Source of the DNA: Methylobacterium nonmethylotrophicum
GTDB lineage: Bacteria; Pseudomonadota; Alphaproteobacteria; Rhizobiales; Beijerinckiaceae
Reading direction: 5' to 3'
Assembly (NCBI RefSeq): GCF_004745635.1
Contig: NZ_SRLB01000027.1
Location: 20,497-84,496 of the forward strand
Length of the DNA stretch: 64,000 bases
The position numbers were made by a program, and so were the translations under genes. Below the pieces are notes generated by a model. That model had not been told where the DNA came from. It saw nothing but the letters and a program-made list of their open reading frames with translations, and ran no database searches. The stretch's first letter is position 1. Each line of letters starts with the position of its first letter. This document shows, piece after piece, positions 1 to 8,403 of the stretch.

Positions 1-736
1 GATGATGGGCGCCGAGCGGCGCACCCTCGTCATGACCGAGGACGAGAAGCGGCTCACCGCCTATCACGAGGGCGGCCACGCCATCGTGGCCTTCAACGTC
101 CCGGCGACCGATCCCGTCCACAAGGCGACGATCATCCCGCGCGGCCGGGCGCTGGGCATGGTCATGCAGCTGCCCGAGCGCGACAAGCTGTCGATGTCGT
201 TCGAGCAGATGACCTCGCGCCTCGCCATCATGATGGGCGGCCGCGTCGCCGAGGAGATGATCTTCGGCCACGACAAGGTCACGTCGGGCGCCCAGTCGGA
301 CATCGAGCAGGCGACCCGTCTCGCCCGCATGATGGTGACCCGCTGGGGTTTCTCGCCCGAGCTCGGCACCGTGGCCTACGGTGAGAACAACGACGAGGTC
401 TTCCTCGGCATGCAGGTCAACCGGCAGCAGAACGTGTCGGAGGCCACCGCCCAGAAGATCGACGCCGAGGTCCGCCGCCTGGTCGAGGCCGGCCTGCAGG
501 ATGCCCGCCGCATCCTCGACGAGCGCCGCGACGACCTCGAGGCCCTGGCCCGCGGCCTCCTCGAATACGAGACCCTGTCGGGCGACGAGATCCGCGACCT
601 GATCAACGGGAAGCCTCCGGTGCGCGACGCGGGCGACTACCCGACGAGCCCGACCCGTGGATCGCCGGTTCCCTCCGCCGGCCGCGGCCGGCCGCGGGAG
701 AACGACGGCGGCTACGAGCCCCAGCCGCAGGCCTGA
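1..736 (+). CDS. ftsH: ATP-dependent zinc metalloprotease FtsH, C-terminal part (5' end outside window)
   Basis: Only the protease domain and tail of FtsH are in the window; the AAA+ ATPase domain lies upstream of base 1 (codon phase starts at base 2). FtsH is a membrane-anchored hexameric protease that degrades misfolded membrane proteins and short-lived regulators. The visible part carries the zinc-binding HEGGH motif, a variant of the usual HEAGH, and the downstream SGAQSDIEQAT segment whose Asp is the third zinc ligand in this family. After the helical protease domain comes a disordered Pro/Gly/Arg tail of about 40 residues. The next gene is glmM, an order common in alphaproteobacteria. 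The truncation is a window-edge effect, not a pseudogene. Confidence 0.95.
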   Translation, partial: MMGAERRTLVMTEDEKRLTAYHEGGHAIVAFNVPATDPVHKATIIPRGRALGMVMQLPERDKLSMSFEQMTSRLAIMMGGRVAEEMIFGHDKVTSGAQSDIEQATRLARMMVTRWGFSPELGTVAYGENNDEVFLGMQVNRQQNVSEATAQKIDAEVRRLVEAGLQDARRILDERRDDLEALARGLLEYETLSGDEIRDLINGKPPVRDAGDYPTSPTRGSPVPSAGRGRPRENDGGYEPQPQA

Positions 737-918
737 GAGCGGACACGACCGGATGTCGGCGCGAGGGGGCGGCGGGAGGGATCCCGCCGCCCCTTCCGCG
801 TTGCCGGCAAGCCTCAAAATAACCCAGACTGCGTGGGACCGCGTCCGGGGGACCGCGGCACCGGCCTTGCGCCGCGCCGCCCGCCGGCGGGCGCGATGGC
901 CCGGAACGGGACAGGGAG

Positions 919-2271
919 ATGACAGCCGTGCGCAAGTATTTCGGGACCGACGGCATCCGGGGCCGGGCGAACGGCGTGATCACGCCGGAACTCGCGCTCA
1001 AGGTGGGACAGGCCGCCGGGCTCGTGTTCCAGCGCGGGGAGCACCGCCACCGCGTCGTGATCGGCAAGGACACCCGCCTGTCGGGCTACATGATCGAGAC
1101 CGCGATGGTGGCGGGCTTCACCTCGGTGGGCATGGACGTGCTGCTGCTCGGCCCGATGCCGACGCCGGCCGTCGCGATGCTGACCCGCTCGATGCGGGCC
1201 GATATCGGGGTGATGATCTCGGCCTCGCACAACCCGTTCGAGGATAACGGCATCAAGATCTTCGGCCCCGACGGCTTCAAGCTCTCCGACGAGGTCGAGC
1301 GCGAGATCGAGCGCCTGATCGACGCCGACCTGCAGAAGAAGCTCGCCGGATCCGGCGATCTCGGCCGGGCCAAGCGCATCGAGAGCGTGCACGCCCGCTA
1401 CATCGAGTTCGCCAAGCGCACCCTGCCGCGCAATCTCACCCTCGACGGCCTGCGGGTGGTGGTCGACTGCGCCAACGGCGCCGCCTACCGGGTGGCCCCC
1501 GAGACCCTGTGGGAGCTCGGCGCCGAGGTGATCGCCATCGGCACCGAGCCGGACGGCTTCAACATCAACCGCGACGTCGGCTCGACGGCGCCGGAGGCCC
1601 TGGTCAGCAAGGTGCGCGAACTGCGCGCCGATATCGGCATCGCGCTGGACGGCGACGCCGACCGGGTGCTCGTCGTCGACGAGAAGGGCCACCGGGTCGA
1701 CGGCGACCAGCTGATGGCGGTGGTCGCCCGCTCCTGGCAGGAGGATGCGCGCCTCTCGAAGAACGGCATCGTCGCCACCATCATGTCGAATCTCGGCCTC
1801 GAGCGCTATCTCGGGGGCCTCGGCCTCGGCATGGTCCGCACCGCCGTGGGCGACCGCTACGTGCTGGAGCACATGCGCGAGCACGGCTACAACCTCGGCG
1901 GCGAGCAATCCGGCCACATCATCATGTCGGACTACGCCACCACCGGCGACGGGCTGGTGGCGGCGCTCCAGCTCCTCTCGGTGGTGCAGCGCCAGCAGCG
2001 CCCGGTGAGCGAGGTCTGCCACTGCTTCGACCCGCTGCCCCAGGTGCTCAAGAATGTGCGCTACGGCGTCGGCGGCGAGCCCCTGCGCCAGGATGCGGTG
2101 GTGACCGCCATCGAGGGCGCGCGCCAGCGCCTCGGCGAGGGCGGGCGCCTCGTCATCCGGCCATCGGGCACCGAGCCGGTGATCCGGGTGATGGCCGAGG
2201 GCGACGACCGCGACCTCGTGGTGCGGGTGGTCGACGACGTGGTCGAGGCCCTGCGCAAGGTCGCGGCCTGA
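919..2271 (+). CDS. glmM: phosphoglucosamine mutase
   Basis: GlmM converts glucosamine-6-phosphate to glucosamine-1-phosphate, the step before GlmU on the way to UDP-GlcNAc for peptidoglycan and LPS. The 450-residue product is close to the usual length (E. coli about 445). It starts with the conserved KYFGTDGIRG segment. It has the phosphoserine loop SASHNPF (active serine about residue 103), the metal-binding DGDADR loop and the C-terminal phosphate-binding RPSGTEPVIR motif. I chose ATG at 919, preceded by a purine-rich GGGAG; a GTG at 928 is the alternative. It lies 182 bp downstream of ftsH in the same direction. Confidence 0.97.
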   Translation: MTAVRKYFGTDGIRGRANGVITPELALKVGQAAGLVFQRGEHRHRVVIGKDTRLSGYMIETAMVAGFTSVGMDVLLLGPMPTPAVAMLTRSMRADIGVMISASHNPFEDNGIKIFGPDGFKLSDEVEREIERLIDADLQKKLAGSGDLGRAKRIESVHARYIEFAKRTLPRNLTLDGLRVVVDCANGAAYRVAPETLWELGAEVIAIGTEPDGFNINRDVGSTAPEALVSKVRELRADIGIALDGDADRVLVVDEKGHRVDGDQLMAVVARSWQEDARLSKNGIVATIMSNLGLERYLGGLGLGMVRTAVGDRYVLEHMREHGYNLGGEQSGHIIMSDYATTGDGLVAALQLLSVVQRQQRPVSEVCHCFDPLPQVLKNVRYGVGGEPLRQDAVVTAIEGARQRLGEGGRLVIRPSGTEPVIRVMAEGDDRDLVVRVVDDVVEALRKVAA

Positions 2272-2441
2272 GGCCGGGCAGCCGCGTGACCGATCGGGCG
2301 GGCCGGAGAGAAGGGGTCCGCCCGGCCCGCGGCACGGCCTTGGCGCGCGGCGCATACCGATCCACCCGCAGGACTGACCCGACCGCCCACCGTGTCTAGG
2401 CGGGTGCAACCTGCGTCCGATGCAACACTTTCTCAGCCCTA

Positions 2442-2459
2442 ACGCTTAACGTTAAGCGT
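2442..2459. promoter_or_regulatory. 18-bp perfect palindrome upstream of outer-membrane protein gene
   Basis: ACGCTTAACGTTAAGCGT is its own reverse complement over 18 bp with no spacer. It lies about 87 bp before the start codon of the outer-membrane protein at 2546, in an AT-richer patch of the glmM-omp spacer. The symmetry suggests a dimeric repressor or activator site. It is too compact, and lacks a T-run, for a terminator. The regulator is unknown. Confidence 0.35.
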
Positions 2460-2545
2460 CAGTTTACCGAACGCGGCGACAGTCGTGACGTCTTCCGGAT
2501 CGGCCGCCTCACGTCCTCGGCGGCCCGTCGCAACAGGGAACCGTC

Positions 2546-3475
2546 ATGGGCCGCAGCACGCCACTCGCGCTCGCGCGCATCGTCACGCTCGCGGCGAGCG
2601 TGGTCGCGCCGGGCCTCGTCCACGCCGCCGATCTCCTGCCGCCGCCGCCCCCGCCGCTGCCGCCCCCGCCGGTCGATTTCGCGGGCGGCTGGTACCTGCG
2701 CGGCGACGTCGGGGCGAGCATCTACAACACCCCGAAAGTGTCGACCGTGCCGGATCCGGACCCGGTGCACTATTACAACAGCGACCTCGGCGGCGGCGGC
2801 TTCGCCGGAGCGGGCGTCGGCTACCAGTTCAATTCGTGGTTCCGCGCCGACGTGACCGGCGAGTACCGCTTCTCGAGCGGCTTCCACACCAACGACCGGG
2901 TCAGTTCCAAGGCCGATTACTACAACGCCGACGGCCTGCGCACGGTCGCCGCCACCCAGCTCGACGAGTCGACCAACGGCAACTACTCGGCCGGGGTGGT
3001 GCTGGTGAACGGCTACGTCGAGAAGGAGCTGTGGGGCGGTCTCGGCGTCTTCGCCGGCGCCGGCGTCGGCGCGGCCTTCAACCGCTTCTCCGGCCTGTCC
3101 GAGGTCAGCATCAACGCCACCAAGGTGAGCTACCCGGACAACGCCGATCATCCCGGCCAGACGTTCGGCGGGACCAGCGGCGGCACCTACAAGAACCGCA
3201 TCCGCACCAACTTCGCCTGGGCGCTGCATGCCGGTCTGTCCTACGCCGTCACGCCGAACCTGAAGCTCGAACTCGCCTACCGCTACCTCAACCTCGGCGA
3301 GGGCGCGACCGGGGTGCTGAACTGCTTCTGCGGCCAGACCTACCAGCCGTTCAAGGTCAAGGACATCGAGGCCCACGACGTCAAGCTCGGCATGCGCTGG
3401 ATGTTCGGCGCGCCGGTCCTGGCCTCCTACGAGCCGCCGCCGCCCCCGATGGCGCCGCTGGTGCGTAAGTACTGA
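2546..3475 (+). CDS. outer-membrane beta-barrel protein with proline-rich linker (Omp25/Omp31-like)
   Basis: This 309-residue protein is predicted to be exported and inserted in the outer membrane. Residues 1-27 form a signal peptide ending VHA|AD. A run of prolines follows (about residues 32-42), then a barrel-like domain starting GGWYLRGD with alternating aromatic and Gly-rich strands. Near the end are YRYLNLGEG and the strand KLGMRWMFG, typical of rhizobial porin-like opacity/Omp25-family proteins. A tail of YEPPPPPM ends the chain. The neighbour at 3639 is a paralogue sharing the same architecture, so a tandem duplication is likely. The function (surface structure, permeability) is inferred from the fold only. 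Confidence 0.8.
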   Translation: MGRSTPLALARIVTLAASVVAPGLVHAADLLPPPPPPLPPPPVDFAGGWYLRGDVGASIYNTPKVSTVPDPDPVHYYNSDLGGGGFAGAGVGYQFNSWFRADVTGEYRFSSGFHTNDRVSSKADYYNADGLRTVAATQLDESTNGNYSAGVVLVNGYVEKELWGGLGVFAGAGVGAAFNRFSGLSEVSINATKVSYPDNADHPGQTFGGTSGGTYKNRIRTNFAWALHAGLSYAVTPNLKLELAYRYLNLGEGATGVLNCFCGQTYQPFKVKDIEAHDVKLGMRWMFGAPVLASYEPPPPPMAPLVRKY

Positions 3476-3491
3476 GACGCGCGTCACGCAT

Positions 3492-3514
3492 CTCCGACGC
3501 TCGCGGCGTCGGAG
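3492..3514 (+). terminator. stem-loop after first outer-membrane protein gene
   Basis: CTCCGACGC and GCGTCGGAG form a 9-bp perfect stem with a 5-nt loop, 17 bp after the stop codon. No T-run follows, so it may act as a weak terminator or an mRNA 3'-end stabiliser. Confidence 0.45.
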
Positions 3515-3638
3515 GCCCGTTAGGGTTAAATGCGCGCTAACCTTCTGACATCATTTTTATTTATCGGGCCCCTGGGCCCGCCACCCGTCGCGTAGCACGC
3601 CCCGGCCGAGGAGCCGATGGGGCAGGAAAGGGCGCCCC

Positions 3639-4478
3639 ATGGCACGGTTCGGTCACTGCTTCCCGGTCGCGGCCCTCGGGCTCGGCCTGCTCGGCGCGCC
3701 CGCCCTCGCCGCCGACCTGCTCCCCCCGCCGCCCCCGCCGCCGCCGCCCGCCGCGCCGGTGCAGATCGGCGGCGGCTGGTACCTGCGCGGCGACTACACG
3801 GCGAGCGACTTCCGCCACCCGAAGGACGACACCCTGCCGGGCACCGAGGGCGCCAAGCTGGTCGGCTTCCGCATGAGCGACACCGACGGCTACGGCGGTG
3901 GCGTCGGCTATCGCTTCAACAGCTTCCTGCGGGCCGACGTCACCATCGACGGGCGCACCCGCAGCCGTTTCCGCGATTATTCCTCGCGCACCAACTTCGT
4001 CGAGGGCTACAACACCGAGGCCGGCAAGATCGACATCCTCACCGGCCTGTTCAACGTCTATGTCGATCTCGGCACCTGGTGGGGCTTCACGCCCTATGTC
4101 GGAGCCGGCGTCGGCATGGCGAGCAAGCGCTTCCGCGATGCCTGGACCGGCACGACCTGCTTCACCACCGCCTGCGGCAGCGGCGTCGACGGCACCTACC
4201 GGATCGGCGCACAGGGCTTCGACGCCCGCGCCAACCACACAGCGGTCGGGCTCGCCTGGGCGGCGATGGCGGGCATCTCCTACGAGATCGGCGCCGGCGT
4301 AAGCATCGACGCCAGCTACCGCTACCTCGAGGTCGGCAAGGCCCGCTCCGGCTTCGACGCCTATCAGCAGAACACCCGCATCAAGGACATCGCCGCCAAC
4401 GAGTTCCGGGTCGGCCTGCGCTGGGCCTTCGGCAACGGCCTCGCGCTGCCGGGACTGGGCGGGGACGGGCCGTACTGA
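3639..4478 (+). CDS. outer-membrane beta-barrel protein with polyproline linker (paralogue of 2546-3475)
   Basis: This 279-residue protein has the same layout as the preceding gene: a signal peptide (residues 1-24, ending LAA), a polyproline stretch at about residues 29-37, GGGWYLRGDY opening the barrel, YRYLEVGKA, and the closing strand RVGLRWAFGNG. Two cysteines in GTTCFTTACGSG may form a loop disulfide. A start 22 bases earlier is possible in another frame, but ATG 3639 gives a clean signal peptide. Conservation of the ends with divergence in the loops fits an old tandem duplication with variation in surface-exposed segments. A strong hairpin terminator follows. Confidence 0.8.
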   Translation: MARFGHCFPVAALGLGLLGAPALAADLLPPPPPPPPPAAPVQIGGGWYLRGDYTASDFRHPKDDTLPGTEGAKLVGFRMSDTDGYGGGVGYRFNSFLRADVTIDGRTRSRFRDYSSRTNFVEGYNTEAGKIDILTGLFNVYVDLGTWWGFTPYVGAGVGMASKRFRDAWTGTTCFTTACGSGVDGTYRIGAQGFDARANHTAVGLAWAAMAGISYEIGAGVSIDASYRYLEVGKARSGFDAYQQNTRIKDIAANEFRVGLRWAFGNGLALPGLGGDGPY

Positions 4479-4577
4479 CGCGGTACGCCTGACCGGCAGG
4501 GGACGCCTCGCGCGAGCCCGCGTTCCGGCGACGTCCCGCGGACAGGGTGCGAGACGACAAGGTCCCGACGCGATCGA

Positions 4578-4604
4578 CCCGGCGCAGCCTTGCGCCGGGT
4601 TTTT
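4578..4604 (+). terminator. Rho-independent terminator
   Basis: CCCGGCGCA and TGCGCCGGG make a 9-bp perfect stem with a 4-nt loop, followed directly by TTTTT. It ends transcription of the outer-membrane protein pair before the omptin gene. Confidence 0.88.
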
Positions 4605-4708
4605 GCTTGCCGCCCGGGCGTCGTCCTGGAAACCAAATATTAGTGTAAACAACCTATTTCAAAAGTCGTACCCGGCCCGTGTCACTGAGGCCGGTCGATG
4701 AGGCCGAG

Positions 4709-5665
4709 ATGCGTGCCGTACTGTTTGGTCTTTGTGCCGGTCTGACACTCGTGCAAGGTGTCGAGGCGGCCGACCTCTTCGCCGAGAATGCGGCCGAGCT
4801 GCTGCGCACCGATACCTTCTCGGGAGAGGTCTTCACCGGCTACCTGCACAGCCGGGTGCGGGAATACGTGAAGGACCCGGATACCGGCGCGCGGGTCAGC
4901 CAGCTCAACTGGAACACCCACGCCGCGGTCGTCGGCGGGCGGGTCGCCTTCCAGCCCCTCGACTGGCTCGCCTTCCGCGTCCGCGGCTGGGCCGCCGTGG
5001 CGTCCGGGGCCGACATGCGGGACTTCGACTGGCTCTACGGCTATGGCGGCCAGGACACCTGGTCGCACTACTCCCACAGCCCGAACACCCGGACGCCGAA
5101 GGCGTGGCAGGTCGACGTGAGCGCAGCCGCGACCTTCTACGACGAAGACGACCTGAAGGTGTACGCCATCGCCGGATACCGGGCGCTCACCTTGAAATCG
5201 AACGCGCGCGGCGGATCGTACGTCTACTCGAACCAGGCGTTCCGCGACACGATCGGGAGCTTTCCCGGCGACACGCTCGGGATCGCCTATCAGCAATGGT
5301 GGCAGACACCGTATCTCGGCGTCGGCGGCTCCTACGCGTTCGACGACTGGAGCGTGTCCGCCGAGCTGATCGGCAGCCCCTTCGCCATCGGCTACGACAA
5401 GGATCATCACAACCTGCGGAGCCTGGTGTTCAAGGAGGATTTCGGGACGACCGGGATGTACGGCGCCAACGCGTCGTTCGAGTACCGCTTCAGCCCGCTC
5501 CTCTCGGCCGTGGGCCGGCTGGAATACCAGCGCTACATGGAGGCCTACGGCAGCACGCGCATCTATTCGGGCGCGACCGGCACCGTCACCACCATCCCGG
5601 CCCCGTCGGGCGGCGGCAGCGCCGACACGCTGCTCCTCTCGGTCGGCATCAAGGCGAGGCTCTGA
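4709..5665 (+). CDS. omptin-family outer-membrane aspartic protease
   Basis: Omptins (OmpT, Pla, IcsP) are 10-stranded outer-membrane proteases that cut between basic residues at the cell surface and need LPS for activity. This 318-residue protein has a signal peptide (residues 1-20, ending VEA|AD) and matches the family along its length. VSQLNW corresponds to OmpT VSQLDW. MRDFDWL carries the catalytic Asp pair (Asp105, Asp107; OmpT D83/D85). ARGGSYVYS and FRDTIGSFP match OmpT ARGGSYIYS and FRDDIGSFP. DKDHH carries the catalytic Asp-His pair (Asp232, His234; OmpT D210/H212). All four catalytic residues are therefore present. I chose ATG 4709 because it gives a clean signal peptide; a GTG at 4679 adds ten unlikely residues. 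The natural substrate is unknown. Confidence 0.9.
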   Translation: MRAVLFGLCAGLTLVQGVEAADLFAENAAELLRTDTFSGEVFTGYLHSRVREYVKDPDTGARVSQLNWNTHAAVVGGRVAFQPLDWLAFRVRGWAAVASGADMRDFDWLYGYGGQDTWSHYSHSPNTRTPKAWQVDVSAAATFYDEDDLKVYAIAGYRALTLKSNARGGSYVYSNQAFRDTIGSFPGDTLGIAYQQWWQTPYLGVGGSYAFDDWSVSAELIGSPFAIGYDKDHHNLRSLVFKEDFGTTGMYGANASFEYRFSPLLSAVGRLEYQRYMEAYGSTRIYSGATGTVTTIPAPSGGGSADTLLLSVGIKARL

Positions 5666-5763
5666 GGCCGTCCCGTCCGACCGCCTCATCGGCTGGCGCA
5701 ATCCGGCGGGTCCGGCTAGCGTCGCACCAAGCCGTGCGACAAGCGGCGGGGAGGGACGACGTC

Positions 5764-6534
5764 ATGCAGCGTCTGGCCGGCAAGGTCGCCCTGGTCACGG
5801 GCGGGGCGCGGGGAATCGGGCTCGCGATCGCGCGGCGCTTCGCCCGGGAGGGCGCGGCGGCGGTGATCCTCGCCGACATCGACGTGGCCGAGGCCGAGCG
5901 CGTCGCGCCGGAGAACCCGGCCTTCCATCCATGCGCCCTCGACGTGACCCGGGACGAGGACTGGGCCCAGGCGGTCGACCGCACGGTGGCGCGCCACGGC
6001 GGCCTCGACGTCCTCGTCAACAATGCCGGCATCGCGGTGGTGGGCACGATCGAGTCCGTCACCCTCGCGGAGTGGCGCCGCGTCCAGGACATCAACGTCG
6101 ACGGCACGTTCCTGGGCTGCCGCCACGCCGTCCGGGCGATGAAGCCGCCGGCGGGCCGCGGCGGGGCGATCATCAATCTCTCGTCGGTCTCCGGCATCGT
6201 CGGCGGGCACAACCTCGCGGCCTACAACGCCTCGAAGGGGGCGGTGCGGCTCCTCACCAAGTCGGTCGCCCTGCACTGCGCCCGCCAGAAATACGGCGTG
6301 CGCTGCAACTCGATCCATCCGGGCTTCACCGAGACCGACATGCTGCGCGATCTGGCCAGCGGCAGCCGCTACAGCCCGGAGGAGCTGGCTGAGCGCCTGC
6401 GCGCCGCCGTGCCTCTCGGGCGCAACGCCGCCGCCGACGAGATCGCGGGGCTCGCCGCCTACCTCGCCTCCGACGAGGCCGGCTTCGTCACCGGGGCCGA
6501 GATGGTGATCGACGGCGGCGTCACGGCGCAATAA
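5764..6534 (+). CDS. short-chain dehydrogenase/reductase (classical SDR)
   Basis: A 256-residue NAD(P)(H)-dependent oxidoreductase. It shows the Rossmann glycine motif TGGARGIG near residue 13, the NNAG motif, a catalytic Ser in NLSSVSG, and the YNASK Tyr-Lys pair. An acidic residue after the second strand (ILADID) favours NAD(H) over NADP(H). The C-terminal GAEMVIDGG is typical of cytosolic tetrameric SDRs related to hydroxysteroid and cyclic-alcohol dehydrogenases. It stands alone between the omptin gene and mcd, so the substrate cannot be read from context. Confidence 0.88.
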   Translation: MQRLAGKVALVTGGARGIGLAIARRFAREGAAAVILADIDVAEAERVAPENPAFHPCALDVTRDEDWAQAVDRTVARHGGLDVLVNNAGIAVVGTIESVTLAEWRRVQDINVDGTFLGCRHAVRAMKPPAGRGGAIINLSSVSGIVGGHNLAAYNASKGAVRLLTKSVALHCARQKYGVRCNSIHPGFTETDMLRDLASGSRYSPEELAERLRAAVPLGRNAAADEIAGLAAYLASDEAGFVTGAEMVIDGGVTAQ

Positions 6535-6642
6535 TCCCCGCTCGCCAAAAAGTCGGATCCCAGCGGCAGGGTGGCCCCTCTACAGGTTGCCGTTTCGCGG
6601 CTATTTGTATGCGCCGCAGCAAGATCGACGGAGACCTGACCG

Positions 6643-8319
6643 ATGTCCGCCCAGGCCGCCCCCGCCCCGACCGACCTCGTCACCCTCGCGCAGGAGGCGG
6701 GCCTTTCCGCGAAGGCGCTCGCCGCGGATGCCGCCCGCCGGGTGCGGGCCGGCCTCATCGGGGCCGACGGCAAGCTCTCGCCGGAGCGGCTCGAGAGCGA
6801 GCAGCACGCCGCCCACGGGCTGGCCTGGCTCTCGACCTACGCCGAGGCGATCACCCAGCTCGGCGCCTACGCGGCCCATCTCGCCGGCCAGGGTCGCCTG
6901 GGGGAGACCGAGACGCTCCTCGTGCGCATCGGCCTCGGCGAGTACCTGGAGCAGATCTTCGGCGGCATCCCGATGAGCCAGGGCGAGATGGTGCGCCCGA
7001 CCTCCTCCCTCGGCCTGAAGGCCCAGGAGGTGGCGCGCCACCGCTCCGACGCCGTCGAGACGCTGATCGCCGAGGGCAACACCGCCCAGAACCGCGCCGC
7101 CCTGGTGCGGCTGATCCGCGACGGCCAGGGCTCCGCCACGATCGGCGAGACCGGCCTCGACGAGGACATGGAGGCGATCCGCACCGAGATGCGCCGCTTC
7201 GGCCAGGCCGAGGTCGCGCCCCACGCCCACGAATGGCACCAGCAGAACGCCTACATCCCGCTCGAGGTCATCGCCCAGATGGCCGAGCTCGGCGTGTTCG
7301 GGCTCACCATCCCGGAGGAATACGGCGGCATGGGCCTGCCGAAGATCTCGATGTGCGTGGTCTCGGAGGAGTTGTCGCGGGCCTATATCGGCGTCGGCTC
7401 GCTCGGCACCCGCTCGGAGATCGCCGCGGAACTCATCCTCGGCGGCGGCACCGAAGAGCAGAAGCAGCGATTCCTCCCCAGGATCGCCTCGGGCGAGGTC
7501 CTGCCGACCGCCGTCTTCACCGAGCCGAATACCGGCTCGGACCTCGCGTCGCTCCGCACCAAGGCGGTGAAGGAGGGCGACACCTGGCGGATCACCGGCA
7601 ACAAGACCTGGATCACCCACCCGGTCCGGGCCGACCTGATGACCGTGCTGGTGCGCACCAAGCCCGAGGAGCCGGGCCACAAGGGCCTGTCGCTGCTGCT
7701 CGGCGAGAAGCCGCGGGGCACGGACGAGGATCCCTTCCCGGTCGAGGGCCTGTCGGGCGGCGAGATCGAGGTGCTCGGCTATCGCGGCATGAAGGAGTAC
7801 GAGCTCGCCTTCGACGGGTTCGCGGTGCCGGAGGCCAACCTGCTGGGCGGCGTCGAGGGCAAGGGCTTCGCCCAGCTGATGCAGACCTTCGAATCGGCCC
7901 GCATCCAGACCGCGGCCCGCGCCGTCGGCGTCGCCCAGTCGGCCCTCGATGTCGGCCTGCGCTACGCCGAGGAGCGGGTGCAGTTCGGCAAGCCGCTGGT
8001 CTCCTTCCCGCGGGTCGCCGACAAGCTCGCCATGATGGCGGTGGAGATCACCATCGCCCGCCAGCTCACCTACTTCGCGGCCCACCAGAAGGACGCGGGC
8101 AAGCGCTGCGACCTCGAGGCCGGCATGGCGAAGCTGCTCGCCGCCCGCGTCGCCTGGGCGGCGGCCGACAACGCCCTGCAGATCCACGGCGGCAACGGCT
8201 TCGCCCTCGAATACCCGGTGAGCCGCCTCCTCTGCGACGCCCGCATCCTGTCGATCTTCGAGGGCGCGGCCGAGATCCAGGCCCAGGTCATCGCCCGGCG
8301 GCTGCTCGAGGTGCAGTGA
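6643..8319 (+). CDS. mcd: (2S)-methylsuccinyl-CoA dehydrogenase (long-form acyl-CoA dehydrogenase)
   Basis: This FAD enzyme of the ethylmalonyl-CoA pathway oxidises (2S)-methylsuccinyl-CoA to mesaconyl-CoA; methylotrophs use the pathway to regenerate glyoxylate. The 558-residue protein has about 160 extra N-terminal residues before a standard acyl-CoA dehydrogenase fold, the hallmark of Mcd. The core begins at MEAIRTEMRRF and contains FGLTIPEEYGG, the FAD-binding TEPNTGSD and WITH segments, YRGMKEYELAFDGF, RYAEERVQFGKPL and the C-terminal HGGNGFALEYPVSR. It is monocistronic here, converging on the small gene at 8404 across a long hairpin. The assignment rests on length and family resemblance; a different acyl-CoA substrate is the main alternative. 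Confidence 0.82.
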   Translation: MSAQAAPAPTDLVTLAQEAGLSAKALAADAARRVRAGLIGADGKLSPERLESEQHAAHGLAWLSTYAEAITQLGAYAAHLAGQGRLGETETLLVRIGLGEYLEQIFGGIPMSQGEMVRPTSSLGLKAQEVARHRSDAVETLIAEGNTAQNRAALVRLIRDGQGSATIGETGLDEDMEAIRTEMRRFGQAEVAPHAHEWHQQNAYIPLEVIAQMAELGVFGLTIPEEYGGMGLPKISMCVVSEELSRAYIGVGSLGTRSEIAAELILGGGTEEQKQRFLPRIASGEVLPTAVFTEPNTGSDLASLRTKAVKEGDTWRITGNKTWITHPVRADLMTVLVRTKPEEPGHKGLSLLLGEKPRGTDEDPFPVEGLSGGEIEVLGYRGMKEYELAFDGFAVPEANLLGGVEGKGFAQLMQTFESARIQTAARAVGVAQSALDVGLRYAEERVQFGKPLVSFPRVADKLAMMAVEITIARQLTYFAAHQKDAGKRCDLEAGMAKLLAARVAWAAADNALQIHGGNGFALEYPVSRLLCDARILSIFEGAAEIQAQVIARRLLEVQ

Positions 8320-8345
8320 GCCGCGGGGACGCCGAAGCCCGTTGA

Positions 8346-8383
8346 CGAGAACGGCGCGCGGGTCGCCCCGCGCGCCGTTCTCG
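8346..8383. terminator. long perfect hairpin between convergent genes
   Basis: Two 17-bp perfect arms (8346-8362 and 8367-8383) flank a 4-nt loop, 26 bp after the mcd stop and 20 bp beyond the stop of the convergent small gene. Such a stem can end transcription from both sides, although neither side has a long T-run. Confidence 0.75.
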
Positions 8384-8403
8384 TGCGATCGATCGTGCCT
8401 TGG

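Noticed and set aside
6643..8319. Annotating the dehydrogenase as a generic or isovaleryl-type acyl-CoA dehydrogenase
   Set aside because: The 160-residue N-terminal extension and 558-residue length fit methylsuccinyl-CoA dehydrogenase better than the roughly 380-390-residue generic enzymes.
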